A DNA stretch of 64,000 nucleotides, from NCBI RefSeq assembly GCF_026262505.1, contig NC_067205.1:16244001-16308000 (forward strand). The letters run 5' to 3'. The notes below the pieces were generated by a model that was not told the DNA's origin, did not search any database, and saw only the letters and a program-made list of their open reading frames with translations. The stretch comes from Trichomonas vaginalis G3. Its lineage: Eukaryota; Parabasalia; Trichomonadida; Trichomonadidae. A program made the translations under genes and the position numbers. Positions 50,341-61,867 of this stretch are shown here, one piece after another (position 1 is the first letter of the stretch; each line of letters starts with the position of its first letter).

Positions 50341-51282
50341 TTAGCGATGTCTTATATTAAATCTACATGCAAAACGTGGAACTGTTTCTGGGCATGATCT
50401 AATTGGTTTCTCTTTGCGTTTAATATACTCTATAAGCGTGATTCTAGCACAACCATTTTTATCATTACATGGTTTCGAAGGAAAATTACTATTACCAGGG
50501 ATTGTTGTAGGAATTATATTTTTGTATGAAATAACTCCCCCAATATATCCAGACCCACCACCTCCTTGACCTCCTACTTCACCTTTTATTGTATAACCTC
50601 CAAAAAGCCCACCACCACCCGATGTTCCTCCCGTGTGTACTCCGTTTTGTCCCTCACCAAATGAATAACCACGATTTTGATCTGCAGAAACTCCATATGA
50701 AATACCATTACCATTGTTTTCAATTGGTGGCGATCCAGTAAATCCTCCACCATAAGAAGGGGATAAATCGTAATATCCTGTGTCAAATCCATTTTCCCCA
50801 GCACCGCCTGCAATAATAATTCTATTAATATAGGATGTTCCATTGACTCTAATATCTGTTGCCCCTCCACCACCACCTCCTTGATCATCTGAGTCATTAT
50901 CGTTATCTCTCGGACTATTCCCTCCGCCATTAAAACCACCATAAACTTCTATAGTAGATGGATTTTTTCCATTTTCTCCTTTTCCTCCAATATAAACATA
51001 TACATCTGAAGGGTAATTTAGCTGCATAACACCTCGTGAATATCCTCCAATACCTCTTCCGTCATAAAATTTTCCATTAGTGTAACTTCCACCCCCATTT
51101 GCCCCCCATAATTCTATTAAATAATATCCAGGTTCTAATTTTGAAAAATAATATGTGCAATCATGTGTATTTTGGCATGGATATCTCAATAATGTTTCAT
51201 TTCCATTTAAAGTTATTCTCAATACTCCTTTTGATTGATCTCTTAGTTGCCATATATTTACAAATAATAGTAGCATTGGCAT
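50341..51282 (-). CDS. Glycine-rich (ALK/LTK-type Gly_rich) secreted protein, 313 aa
   Basis: The first ATG in frame is at 51282 (MPMLLLFVNIW), giving a short signal peptide. Residues ~30-60 contain YPCQNTHDCTYYFSKLEPGYYLIELWGANGG, written here in shortened view: the key is CTYY-x-L-x-PG-x-Y-x-x-ELWGA-x-GG. This is the entry strand of the Gly_rich domain (PF12810) seen in ALK and in many trichomonad surface proteins. The middle is packed with GG and GGGGG runs (a poly-Gly II-like fold), with the block IIIAGGAGENG. A cysteine pair lies near the end (KPCNDKNGCARITLIEY). No transmembrane helix follows, so it is likely secreted or loosely attached. Confidence 0.75.
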   Translation of the reverse strand: MPMLLLFVNIWQLRDQSKGVLRITLNGNETLLRYPCQNTHDCTYYFSKLEPGYYLIELWGANGGGSYTNGKFYDGRGIGGYSRGVMQLNYPSDVYVYIGGKGENGKNPSTIEVYGGFNGGGNSPRDNDNDSDDQGGGGGGATDIRVNGTSYINRIIIAGGAGENGFDTGYYDLSPSYGGGFTGSPPIENNGNGISYGVSADQNRGYSFGEGQNGVHTGGTSGGGGLFGGYTIKGEVGGQGGGGSGYIGGVISYKNIIPTTIPGNSNFPSKPCNDKNGCARITLIEYIKRKEKPIRSCPETVPRFACRFNIRHR

Positions 51283-51894
51283 TGTTCCAATCTTACTGTT
51301 GATCGTTCCCAATAATTTTCCGATTTTCCATGCAAATCAGCTGTACGTATTGAAATTTAATAATAAATTTTAAATTAAATTGAAAATTAAAATAAAATAA
51401 CAAGACAATAAAACGAGAACAATTTATTTAAAAAATAAAATGAGAACAACTATATATAGTTAAATGTTTAAATAGAAATACAATTTTTATTGGTAAAAAA
51501 ACAGACCGTGCTACTATATTCACAAATTTTCCAACAACTCTCAATTTTTCAAAGAATATTTTTCTGACAAACATTAATGTTTTACTAAAATTCAATATAA
51601 TGGATGCATTAAATAATAAATACGAAATATTTTATGACTTTGATAATTATATTACATTGAAGACTACTTTGTGTATTTTAGCTGTAATAACAACATATTC
51701 ATTAATCACATTGTGATTCACAGTATGAATAGTTTCAATCGAGGAATGATTTGTTAGAAATTAAATTTTTAAGATTTTTAATAACAATTAGCCTTTAAAT
51801 GTCAAATTAAGCCAACAATCAAAATCATTAATAAAAACCTTAAAATTATATATAAATTCATGAATTTTTTGAGGAGAAAAAAAAATACGTTTGG
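51283..51894. other. Divergent spacer before HYDIN, AT-rich
   Basis: 612 bp, very AT-rich. It holds the promoters of the glycine-rich gene and HYDIN. TTCATGAATTTT at about 51860 is a possible Inr (A+1 about 32 bp before the HYDIN ATG). Confidence 0.4.
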
Positions 51895-54800
51895 ATGAAT
51901 GGCGCAAGCTCTGCACGATTAGAACCACAGTTTGCACTGTTTACGCCAACACATATAACAGCCGAGTCTAAATTCACATTTAAAATCATTAGTACAGCGA
52001 AAACTCAAATGCATTACCAATGGAGAACATATGGGACTGATGACGAAGAATTAGAAGCAATCAGTCATTTGGATCTTCATGATGCTGAAGAAAGAAATGA
52101 AGCTCGCAACATGGTAATGTTCCATTCCAAAGTTTTTCGTTTCGATAATAACGAAAGTCTTATATGGCCTGGACAATTCGTTAATTGCATAGCATATTTC
52201 CATCCTGATTTATCAGTTAAACACGAAACTACAGCGTATCTCTATATAATGGAAACAGGAGAAAGAATTCCATTTAAATTACAAGGCATGGGGTTATCAC
52301 CTGAAGCAAGATTTAGTGTTACATCTATAAATGTTGGCCATGTGACACTAGATTCCGTCATGGAATATGAAGTATACCTTGAAAATACTGGAGAAGTTGT
52401 TTGTGATTTCTCGTTAACTCCGAAAAAAGTCGAAAATCTAATATTCGAGTTTACTCCAAGCTCAGGATATATAGAAATTGGCAATAAAATTCCGATTAGA
52501 ATTAAATTTACTGCAAATTACGTTGGCCAGTTTACAGAGACATTCGAATTTCATATTAAAGGCGTTTCCCAAAACCACCCAACAATTGGATTATACGGAC
52601 GTGTTGTAGGACCTACATTTCAGATAGATGTCGCAAGATTAGATTTTGGAAAAGTCAGTTATGGATTCCTTTATACAAAAACATTCGAAATTTCAAATAA
52701 ATCCGAAATACCATTTGATTATTCATTAGCATTATCGCACGACGGAACATTTTCAAGGAGAGAATTTGCGATTTCTCCACAGACAGGATTAATCGGAAAA
52801 TTTTCAAAGCAAATTATTACGGTTGAGTTTATACCAATGAAAGCACGCGATTACAATTTGCAATTAGTTTTTTCAATAGATAAATTCGGTGAAAAAATGG
52901 CAACAATACCAATTTCAGCAGAATGCATATCACCAACAGTTACTCTTGTAAAAGATACAATTAATCTCGGAAATATTTTCATTGGAGCTGAATATCGAAA
53001 TAAATTACAATTTAAAGACGATACAGACTTACCAGCCAAATACGAATTCATTCCTGCAAATGATGCATCATTGCTTCAAGCCAATTTTACGGTTTCCCAT
53101 CCAAATGGCGTAATTAATCCACATACGACTACTGACATGGAATTTGTCATTGTCCCTAAGCAGCTCGGCCCTCTAGACATTGTACAGCACATAAGGTTCT
53201 TTGGAAGTGAGAATCCACCGCTTCCTTTTTCAATTAAAGGAACTGTTACCGGACCAAACATCCAATTTTCACAAGATAACATCAATTTCGGAAAGATCCA
53301 AGTACTTAAAGAGACTTCCCATCAGATAGTAATAACAAACAACTCAGCAATCGATGCATCTTTCACTGCATCTGCTGAATGCGATGGAAACATATTCAAA
53401 ATATCACCAGAAGAGGGCCACATACCAGCAGGAGCCCAAATCACTGCAAATGTCATTGCACAACTCGATGACATGATTGAATTTAAAGGAAAAATTGTAT
53501 TTCGTTTCGACAATTTGAATCCTTTGTATATAAACTTGAAAGCAACAGGTACAGGATCCACAATTGTTCCATCTTTACCATCTACATCTCTCGATATGGG
53601 CAATATTTTCACAGAAGTTCCAAATGTCAAAAAATTTACATTGACAAATAAAGGAAGAAGGAACCAAGAAGTCAGATTCTCTGTCCAGAAGCCTAAACTA
53701 TCATCCAGTGAAGGTGTAAAGTTCTCTTGTGGAATATCTCCTGAAGTACAAGTTCTTTCTCCAGGCCAAGTTGTTAAATTCACTCTTACTGTTCAATCTG
53801 ACAAAACAATTTCGTTTTCTGATGGTATTATGTGTCATGCAACAGTAGGAAAACAAAGACAAGAGATATTCACTTTATATCTAAAAGGACAATTTGTCCG
53901 ACCATTTATCTCTTTCAATAAACAAGTTGTCACTTTTGTGCATGTTCATAATTCCGCTAAAGAAGAAGAATTAACAGGAAATGAGCATACAACTAAAGCC
54001 ATTTCACCACCAACAGAGCTATTACCACAGTTACGAAGTGACTTTGAGATAAACAACTCTTCAAAGTTACCTTTGACTGTAAAAGCTGAATGTCCATCTC
54101 CTTTCTCTATTTCGGAGACGAATTTTGTTTTGGAAGCATCACAAAAGAAGAAATTAACGGTAACATTCGAACCTACATTTAAAGAAGATTATTCTTGTGA
54201 AACTATCAACAAAAAGATTGTTTTCACTTATAAAGAACATCCACAAGTTTCGACATTGAACTTGCAAGGATCATTTATATTCCCCAACATCATATTCAAA
54301 CCAGACAAAAAGATTGATTTCGGAATTTTGTTGTATAACACTGAACAGTCTAAAGACATTTCCATGACTAATCCTACAGATCTACCAGTAGACTTCGTAT
54401 GGGAATTGTTCCCAGACGCAAATGGTGTTGACATCAAAAACATTTTCGATATTTATCCAATCAGAGGACACATCGAACCGAAATCATCAGATACAGTACA
54501 TATTTCTTTCTTCTCACAAATGGATTCGGAAGGAAGATCAACAACTTTCCAAGGAAAAGCTGTTTGCCATGTAATAGGAGGCCCTGATTACACAATGAAA
54601 TTAGTTGGCGGGTCCGCAAACATACAATATAAATTAGATCCGGTTGAAATGGATCTTGGTGATATTGGCTATTTAGATAATATCCAAACTAATATTACTT
54701 TATCAAATTTGAGTGATGTTCCATTGAATTTTGCTGTGAAAATACCAAAAGGAAATGCATTTACTACTTTCGTTGTTACTCCTAATGAAGGAACAGTCCC

Positions 54801-57800
54801 TGTAAATACAACACAGAAGTTTAATATAATAATGACTCCTGGTTTACCAAGAATGTTTGATGAAACATTCTTTATAAGAATTGGTCATTTCGATGAAGCA
54901 AGAGTAAACATAAGAGTTAATTGTTTCATTCCACAATGTAAACTTTCATTGCCAAGACATGAAACAGATCCTTTGTTGATGCAATTTAACCAAAAGAGTG
55001 ATAACAAGAAACTATCACAAACAAGAAGAAGAAATGCTTTGGTAATGGTATCAACAGCAACAGTGATGGAGGAGGAAGAAGAGGAAGAGGAAATAGAAAG
55101 TAAACAACCAACAGATGAAGAATTATGCGAAATAGAAAAACAGTTGTTAATTCAAAAATTGACAAATAAAACAATGTTTGACCAATCATCTTTGAGAAGA
55201 AGAAGACAGAAAGGAGAACCTGTTCCTGTTTACGAAGGATATGTCGCATCAAGATTCGTATTGGATATGGGCAAAATCGTTTTCGGAAAGAAAGAAACTC
55301 GTAAATTTACAATCACTTCACTTGCTCCTTCTCCTATTTCATTTGAATTGAATACAAAAGAAATTGCTGAAAGTGGATTTACCATTGAACCTACTTCCTT
55401 CAAAGATGTTCCTCCTAATCAACCAATAGAAGTAACTGTTACATTTGACATTAAAAAGAAAGCTCCTGAAGTTAATGGTGTTGTTAATTATACAATGCCA
55501 CTTTTATTCAATATTGATTACGCTTATATTCTTTATTTGAAGGCCGATTTGCAGAGACCATATTTGAATTTATCACAGACACATTTCGATTTCGGAACAA
55601 CAATTGTTGGTCAGACATATACAATGACATTACAATTGCAAAACATGAATACTGTTCCTGTCGAATTCCACTTTTCTGATGCCCAATTTTCGAATGTTTT
55701 GACACAAAGAAGTATTGCAAAAGATCCAGGTTTCATCAATGTCTTCACAGCAACGCCATCAATGGGTATTTTACCACCTGTTTCATTCCAAAACATTGAT
55801 ATTTCTTTCCTTCCTACTCAAGAAAAGAATTATTCAATGCAATTCCCAATTGACATCAAATACAACAATCAAACATCATTTGTTACTTTGAAAGGACAAG
55901 GTGTCCAATTAAAAGTAACATTTGATCCACCAGAATTGCATTTACCACCAATCCTTCCTTTCTCAGATCCATCACAGATACAAGTAAAGATGGTAAATCC
56001 AACAGGATATCCAATAGAAGTTATCGCAACTCAATTTGATTTGCAGTTATTAATTGAAGAAGAATCCGCAAAGAAGAATTTGGTTTTAGACGCTTCACAA
56101 ACAATAAGTGAATCGGATATCAATGTACAATTACCACAACAAATTCCGCAAACTCCTGCTGTTTCCAAATTCTCTATTTGTGTAATTGTTCATGGTCCTT
56201 CTGGCTCTGGAAGAACAACAATCTCTAACGCTGTTGCAAAATATCTTGGAAATGTTCCAATAATTTCTGTCAAAGCTTTATGGGCAGATTTATTGAAACA
56301 AACAGAGCCACCACCATCTCAAGCTGATTTCGTTAACATATTCCAAGAAAGAATTGTTCAGGCTGATTGCTCAAATGGTTTTGTCATTGACGGTTTGGAC
56401 GGTTTGCCAGATGTTCCTGACATTGAACAGTTTTACACTCATTGTCTTAAGACGAAGAATATTTGGGATGAATCAATAAAGAATCCATTCAAACCAATAG
56501 AACATCAAGTTTTGGCTGCTTGTGAACAAGCTCTTTCTTACATTTTAGCTGCTTTGGATGGACATTATGTTTTCATGGTTGCTTTGCATGCAACTGAGGA
56601 TATTCTTAATGAAAGAAAAGATGCAATGGCATCAGCTGAAAGAAGACGTAAAAGACATGAAGCTGCTGCAGAAAAAGTCGCTTTGTTCAAGATGTCTGAT
56701 GAAGAATACTTGAAATTAACTGAAGAAGAAAGACAACAAGTTGACAAGAAACGAGAAGCTTACAGAAGAAGAGCACTTAGACAAGCTTTAGAGAGTGATG
56801 CAGAGAAAGGAATTGTCAATGCTGATACGGATTTGATGTCTTCAAGAAGAAGATCTTCATCACATAGATCATCAAGAGATAAATCAAAGAAAGAAGATAC
56901 TCCAACAAAAGAAAAAAGTGACAAAAAAGAGAAAAGTGACAAAAAGGAAAGCCGAAGACATTCTAAAGACAGAAGAAGTTCGTCAGCCAAATCAGGTGAT
57001 AAAGGAGATGCAGAAAAAGAGAAATCATCAAAGGAAAAGAAAGAATCTTCATCAAAAGATCCAAGAAGACGCGAAAAAGACAGTGCACTTAAATCTCCTA
57101 AGGGAGAATCTTCTGATAAGAAGAAGTTAAGACAATTAAAGGCTTATCCAACAGATCCAATACAAAGGGATGTAATAGGATTCACATTTACACTTGGAAC
57201 AATTGTTCAAAGACTCAAAGATGGTGGAGAACAATTTGCTTCAATTGATCCACATGATATCATCAAAGATTCAGTGAAACCATCTGCAATTGCATCCAAA
57301 GAAAGTTTGCCAAACGCTGAAACATCAAGTTTATTAGCTTCGCCTAATTTGACCAAATCCAAATCTAGTTTGGGTTCTGATTTATTGATGGCTCCTTTCA
57401 TTGTTTCTCAGAATGTTATTTTAATCGAATCAATGGGCAAACCAGAAGATTCCAATGAATACATCTATAACTTCATTCCTCAAATCAATCAGCTCAAAGA
57501 AAAGGCTTTCACACGTCTTATTCCTGCTCCAAGAATCAGTTTACCTGATCCTTCAACATTAACAAGAGCAACTTTGTCACAAATGCCGAAATTCTTCTCT
57601 ATTGTTGTTGAAGAACCATTTACTCCAGAACAAGTAAATACAACACATGTGATGAGACCAGATTCAACAACTAAAAGTGGAAGAAAATCAAGAACAAGAA
57701 GAGATAGATCAAATGAGCCTTTGTTCTCTGAGGATTACGATCTTTCAAAGAGAACTCCTGTTTGGAAGATTGAACCAAATTCAAGTCAAACATTGACAAT

Positions 57801-60800
57801 CCAATTCGAAGCGCAGTTGGCTGGTGTTTACAAAGATAACATCATCTTCTCTTTGATAAATGGAAGAAGCGATGTAACTAAATTAAGAGTTATTGGTACT
57901 TGCGCTTATCCAGATATTACAAGAGATTTGAAATTGTTATTCCCGAAGAGAGTTCCAAGATTAGACAACAAAACAGAAACGGCTTTTGTTGCTGATATTC
58001 AACAGTTCTATTTCGGATCTTTGTTGGTTGCCAAGGATAGACCTGCAAAAGCACCTCCTGCATACAGACAAGCCATTACATTGACAAATCCTTCTCTGTT
58101 TCCTGTTGAATTGTCTGCGTTTTTACTTGAGAATCCTCCGAAATCTCCATGGGTTATTGAGAAGCCAGTATTAACAATTGAACCGGGACAAAATGCTGAA
58201 TTCTCATTTGGAATACATCCAACACAACCTGACACATACCACAACACAATTATCTTCTTCATTAAAGATAATCCAGAGCCATTTACATTCCCTGTTGGTG
58301 CTGAAGGTTGTGTCCCAACAATTGAGTTGAATAATCTCAATCTCGAATTCGAAAAACTTCTTTTGAATCAAACTAAAACATTGTCAATCGAACTCAAGAA
58401 TCCAGGAAAGATTCCAGCAGCATGGAGACTCAAAGGACAACAACAGCTTGGCACAAACTTCACATTCAACTGCCAAGAAGGTGTGTTAAATCCAAGAGGT
58501 TCATTTACAATTACTTGCCAATTCACTTCGAATAAATCATTGGCAATAAAGAAAGCAATACAAATAGAGACATTGGATAAAAGTCTTGCTCATGTCTTCA
58601 GCACGAAGAACATCAATATTTCTGCTGAAGCATTCGATGTCAACTTTGACTTCCAATATCCAAAAGGATTAGATCATTTGCAATTCGGAATGATGAAAGT
58701 TTCTCAGCAAAAATCTATTGCAGTCACATTGAAGAACAAAGGAAAGTATCCATCTCTTTTCAAGATCACTGTTGCAGGAGCAAGAATTGCTAAGTTATTC
58801 ACAATAACACCAAACGAAGGAACATTAAATTCCAATGATAAACCTTTGACAATTAATTTCAATTTCACTTCCCCGAGATTGATTAATTACTCAAATGCAA
58901 AAGGTTTGGCATTAGTTATCACTGATTCTTTGACGAACACTGTAACAGCAACACTTCCTATTCCATTCTCCGCACAAACTGTTTACAGCTCATTCGTTGT
59001 TAATCCAACAGGAACAATTGATTTTGGTGCTTTGGCTTGTAACGAACAACTCACGAAACAAATAACAATAGAAAACAATGGATCATTCCCATTCGAATAC
59101 GATATACAGCCTAAACCAGAACCAGTTGATCCTAAAGAAGTTACAACTCCGAAAGGAAAGAAGAAAGCACCAGCGAAACCACCAGCTCCAGCAAGAAAAG
59201 TTGGACGAGGAAAGGAAAAATCGATATTAATAGGTAACTACATAATTGTTCCATCACAACAAGTTGTTCCTCCTGGTGGAAAAGTTTCTATTGACGTTGA
59301 TTTCCAGTCAGCAACAAATGGCAATTTCGACAGTACAGCTTTGATATCTATAACAGATGTGGATACTTCAAAGACTCCAGGACCAATTCCAATTTCTTTC
59401 CACGCAGCTGTTCATACTCCAGCGATTTTGACTCATGATTTCGAGAAAATCTTTGTTGGAACGATGTTATCTTTGAGATGCGATATTTCCAAAGATCCAC
59501 AAACAGCATTTCTTGAAGATGAACAAGTTTTATTCTTCGCTGCAAGAATTCTTGGTCAGAAAACAGAAGTTCCGATGTCATTAACAAATCCTTTACCAAT
59601 TCCGTGCACAGTTGATTTGGCCTTGAAACCAAATGCAAAAGGAAAAGCAGCTCTTCAGAATTTCCCATTCGATATCAATGAGAAAACAGTAACAATTGGA
59701 CCAAATGGAAAATATACTGTCATGGTTTCTTTCCTTCCTAATACTTCCGAGAAATTCCTTGCAACATGTGAAGCAGTTGTCAGAGGAAATACAAATGGAG
59801 AAGGAAGAATGTTGAAGTTCGGATTGGAAGGAACAGGAACTTTACCAACTGTTTCATTGGTTGGAGAGAAAGATAAACCAGGAAAGAATGGAATTGTGTC
59901 AATCAATTTAGGAAAGATATTGATTGGATTCACAAAGGAGAAAACAATTTGTTTGGCTAATGAAGGAATGATTCCTGCAAAGATTTCAATCACTGCAAAA
60001 GCTTCTCCTGATTTCGAATTAAACAATGTTGATTCAGCTCAGGAATTCGTTTTAGATCCAAACCACAAATTCAATCTTCCTGTTGTTTATGCTCCTCAAA
60101 AGGCAAGAAAAGGACAATTCGATATCAATGTTACTTGCATTGATAATCCGAAATCAAACATTTCTTTGTCGATTACAGCTGAAGGATTCAGTGAAGACGT
60201 CATTTTCGAAGGTTTGCAAGAAGACGAATCAGATCTCTACTTTAGAGATAATGTTGTTGGAAGACAGCAACAACAAACATTCGTTATGCACAATGTCTCG
60301 CAGAATCACATCAAATTCCAGTGGGGAACTCATCCAGATTTCTCTTTCTCGCCAAGAATTGGACACTTGCATATGGGACAGAGAAAGACAATCACTGTTA
60401 CGTTCTTCACAGACAAGCCAATCAAACACAATGGAGTTAAAATTGCTTGTCAGTGGCAAAAGATCGATTTCGCGAATCCTTCTGCACATGATTGGGATGA
60501 TTCGATGAAAATTGTGAAATTTGTCACTAAAGGATCATTAAGACTGGCAGAACTGAAACAGAAAGAACAAGAGCAAGAAAAGCAGCAGACTAAATCTAAC
60601 AAGAGATCTCCACTTTCAAAGAAAGGAACTCCTGTTGAAATTGAACTATTAAATATTCCTGATCCGACTGACAACGAAATCGTCAAAGTTGTTGAGATCA
60701 AACCAGAACCAGAAAATACTCCACAACAGGTTAAATGCAAAGATTTGGTCTTGAGAGTCTTCGCTATCTCTGATTACATCAAATACCACTGTGATACAAC

Positions 60801-61503
60801 AGACATTTCATACAGTCCAACAATGATGTACCAGAAGAGATCTTACGAAGTAAAATTGCAGAATACTTGTGGAATCAGATTCGAATACACATGGCAAGTT
60901 GAAGATTTCAAAGCTATCAGAACATCGTCACAAAGTGTTCCTTTCTCTGTCATTCCTTCAACAGGATTCATTGATGCAGGTGCTTCTACAACTTTCTCTG
61001 TAAATTTCGAACCAGAAGAAGTTGATGATTTCACTGCAAAACTTGTTTGTGCAATTCCTTATTTGTCTCAAATGGAGCCACTAAACATTATGGTGTCCGG
61101 TCTTTCAAGACGTCCATTGTGCCACTTCAATGTCGAAATGAGTGATTATATTTCTGCAGGAAGAAGACATCCAGATTATACAGACGTTCTTCCAGAAGAT
61201 ATCAGAGTTGTTGAGTTGTTCTCAAGTGGAATCGGAAAGAGAGCAACAAAGAAGTTCGAAGTAATTAATCCAACAGCTTCAAGCTACGAAGTCAATTGGA
61301 CAAGAGTTGGAAATGGAAATGCAAGAGATCCAATACAATGCGACACTCCTGCTGCTTTAGTTTCGAGTGGAAAGAGATACATGGTTGCTTTCTCTTATTT
61401 ACCAACTTCAAGTAGAATTGTTGAATCTCAATGGGACTTCCATATCCCAGAACATGGTGTTACAGTTCACTTCCTTATTGTAGGTAGAATAGTTCCAAAG
61501 TAA
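51895..61503 (+). CDS. HYDIN: HYDIN homologue, axonemal central-pair protein, 3202 aa
   Basis: The protein is built of many ~110-residue immunoglobulin-like ASH/MSP modules, each with motifs such as LDFGKVSYGFLYTKTFEISN. The opening (IPFKLQGMGLSPEARF, then INVGHV) matches the HYDIN N-terminal region. A P-loop nucleotide-binding domain interrupts the array at ~1425-1600 (VHGPSGSGRTTIS), the adenylate-kinase-like insert that identifies HYDIN among ASH proteins. It is followed by a Lys/Ser/Glu-rich disordered stretch (~1640-1745). In flagella HYDIN forms part of the C2b projection of the central apparatus and is needed for beating. At 3202 aa it is shorter than animal HYDIN (~5,100). ATG at 51895; the frame is unbroken for 9.6 kb. 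Confidence 0.9.
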   Translation: MNGASSARLEPQFALFTPTHITAESKFTFKIISTAKTQMHYQWRTYGTDDEELEAISHLDLHDAEERNEARNMVMFHSKVFRFDNNESLIWPGQFVNCIAYFHPDLSVKHETTAYLYIMETGERIPFKLQGMGLSPEARFSVTSINVGHVTLDSVMEYEVYLENTGEVVCDFSLTPKKVENLIFEFTPSSGYIEIGNKIPIRIKFTANYVGQFTETFEFHIKGVSQNHPTIGLYGRVVGPTFQIDVARLDFGKVSYGFLYTKTFEISNKSEIPFDYSLALSHDGTFSRREFAISPQTGLIGKFSKQIITVEFIPMKARDYNLQLVFSIDKFGEKMATIPISAECISPTVTLVKDTINLGNIFIGAEYRNKLQFKDDTDLPAKYEFIPANDASLLQANFTVSHPNGVINPHTTTDMEFVIVPKQLGPLDIVQHIRFFGSENPPLPFSIKGTVTGPNIQFSQDNINFGKIQVLKETSHQIVITNNSAIDASFTASAECDGNIFKISPEEGHIPAGAQITANVIAQLDDMIEFKGKIVFRFDNLNPLYINLKATGTGSTIVPSLPSTSLDMGNIFTEVPNVKKFTLTNKGRRNQEVRFSVQKPKLSSSEGVKFSCGISPEVQVLSPGQVVKFTLTVQSDKTISFSDGIMCHATVGKQRQEIFTLYLKGQFVRPFISFNKQVVTFVHVHNSAKEEELTGNEHTTKAISPPTELLPQLRSDFEINNSSKLPLTVKAECPSPFSISETNFVLEASQKKKLTVTFEPTFKEDYSCETINKKIVFTYKEHPQVSTLNLQGSFIFPNIIFKPDKKIDFGILLYNTEQSKDISMTNPTDLPVDFVWELFPDANGVDIKNIFDIYPIRGHIEPKSSDTVHISFFSQMDSEGRSTTFQGKAVCHVIGGPDYTMKLVGGSANIQYKLDPVEMDLGDIGYLDNIQTNITLSNLSDVPLNFAVKIPKGNAFTTFVVTPNEGTVPVNTTQKFNIIMTPGLPRMFDETFFIRIGHFDEARVNIRVNCFIPQCKLSLPRHETDPLLMQFNQKSDNKKLSQTRRRNALVMVSTATVMEEEEEEEEIESKQPTDEELCEIEKQLLIQKLTNKTMFDQSSLRRRRQKGEPVPVYEGYVASRFVLDMGKIVFGKKETRKFTITSLAPSPISFELNTKEIAESGFTIEPTSFKDVPPNQPIEVTVTFDIKKKAPEVNGVVNYTMPLLFNIDYAYILYLKADLQRPYLNLSQTHFDFGTTIVGQTYTMTLQLQNMNTVPVEFHFSDAQFSNVLTQRSIAKDPGFINVFTATPSMGILPPVSFQNIDISFLPTQEKNYSMQFPIDIKYNNQTSFVTLKGQGVQLKVTFDPPELHLPPILPFSDPSQIQVKMVNPTGYPIEVIATQFDLQLLIEEESAKKNLVLDASQTISESDINVQLPQQIPQTPAVSKFSICVIVHGPSGSGRTTISNAVAKYLGNVPIISVKALWADLLKQTEPPPSQADFVNIFQERIVQADCSNGFVIDGLDGLPDVPDIEQFYTHCLKTKNIWDESIKNPFKPIEHQVLAACEQALSYILAALDGHYVFMVALHATEDILNERKDAMASAERRRKRHEAAAEKVALFKMSDEEYLKLTEEERQQVDKKREAYRRRALRQALESDAEKGIVNADTDLMSSRRRSSSHRSSRDKSKKEDTPTKEKSDKKEKSDKKESRRHSKDRRSSSAKSGDKGDAEKEKSSKEKKESSSKDPRRREKDSALKSPKGESSDKKKLRQLKAYPTDPIQRDVIGFTFTLGTIVQRLKDGGEQFASIDPHDIIKDSVKPSAIASKESLPNAETSSLLASPNLTKSKSSLGSDLLMAPFIVSQNVILIESMGKPEDSNEYIYNFIPQINQLKEKAFTRLIPAPRISLPDPSTLTRATLSQMPKFFSIVVEEPFTPEQVNTTHVMRPDSTTKSGRKSRTRRDRSNEPLFSEDYDLSKRTPVWKIEPNSSQTLTIQFEAQLAGVYKDNIIFSLINGRSDVTKLRVIGTCAYPDITRDLKLLFPKRVPRLDNKTETAFVADIQQFYFGSLLVAKDRPAKAPPAYRQAITLTNPSLFPVELSAFLLENPPKSPWVIEKPVLTIEPGQNAEFSFGIHPTQPDTYHNTIIFFIKDNPEPFTFPVGAEGCVPTIELNNLNLEFEKLLLNQTKTLSIELKNPGKIPAAWRLKGQQQLGTNFTFNCQEGVLNPRGSFTITCQFTSNKSLAIKKAIQIETLDKSLAHVFSTKNINISAEAFDVNFDFQYPKGLDHLQFGMMKVSQQKSIAVTLKNKGKYPSLFKITVAGARIAKLFTITPNEGTLNSNDKPLTINFNFTSPRLINYSNAKGLALVITDSLTNTVTATLPIPFSAQTVYSSFVVNPTGTIDFGALACNEQLTKQITIENNGSFPFEYDIQPKPEPVDPKEVTTPKGKKKAPAKPPAPARKVGRGKEKSILIGNYIIVPSQQVVPPGGKVSIDVDFQSATNGNFDSTALISITDVDTSKTPGPIPISFHAAVHTPAILTHDFEKIFVGTMLSLRCDISKDPQTAFLEDEQVLFFAARILGQKTEVPMSLTNPLPIPCTVDLALKPNAKGKAALQNFPFDINEKTVTIGPNGKYTVMVSFLPNTSEKFLATCEAVVRGNTNGEGRMLKFGLEGTGTLPTVSLVGEKDKPGKNGIVSINLGKILIGFTKEKTICLANEGMIPAKISITAKASPDFELNNVDSAQEFVLDPNHKFNLPVVYAPQKARKGQFDINVTCIDNPKSNISLSITAEGFSEDVIFEGLQEDESDLYFRDNVVGRQQQQTFVMHNVSQNHIKFQWGTHPDFSFSPRIGHLHMGQRKTITVTFFTDKPIKHNGVKIACQWQKIDFANPSAHDWDDSMKIVKFVTKGSLRLAELKQKEQEQEKQQTKSNKRSPLSKKGTPVEIELLNIPDPTDNEIVKVVEIKPEPENTPQQVKCKDLVLRVFAISDYIKYHCDTTDISYSPTMMYQKRSYEVKLQNTCGIRFEYTWQVEDFKAIRTSSQSVPFSVIPSTGFIDAGASTTFSVNFEPEEVDDFTAKLVCAIPYLSQMEPLNIMVSGLSRRPLCHFNVEMSDYISAGRRHPDYTDVLPEDIRVVELFSSGIGKRATKKFEVINPTASSYEVNWTRVGNGNARDPIQCDTPAALVSSGKRYMVAFSYLPTSSRIVESQWDFHIPEHGVTVHFLIVGRIVPK

Positions 61504-61867
61504 TTATTTCATAGTTTATATTTTTTTTATAGATTATATTTATTTATTTTTATGTGTGTAATAAAAATTTAAAATTGTTAACTAAGCGGAGATTTTGATT
61601 CAATTGAATTGTTTTAAACTAAAATAGATATCTCTTATTTTTGTCATAGAGCATGATATGCATGACCTAAATAATTATTTCTTCCTTTGGAGAAAACTTA
61701 AGAAATGTAGCACATTCATAATTAATTCAAATGGAAAATACTTATATAAAATGTCTATATCTTGTCATTTGTTTCTTCCATATTTTAAAAATGATTAAAG
61801 AATTTATTAACTAATATAAACGAATTTAATCGCATAAAATACAAACAAAATTTATATATAATTAGAA
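61504..61867. other. Convergent 3' spacer, AT-rich
   Basis: No feature is seen between the HYDIN stop and the stop of the minus-strand BRCT-like gene. Confidence 0.5.
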
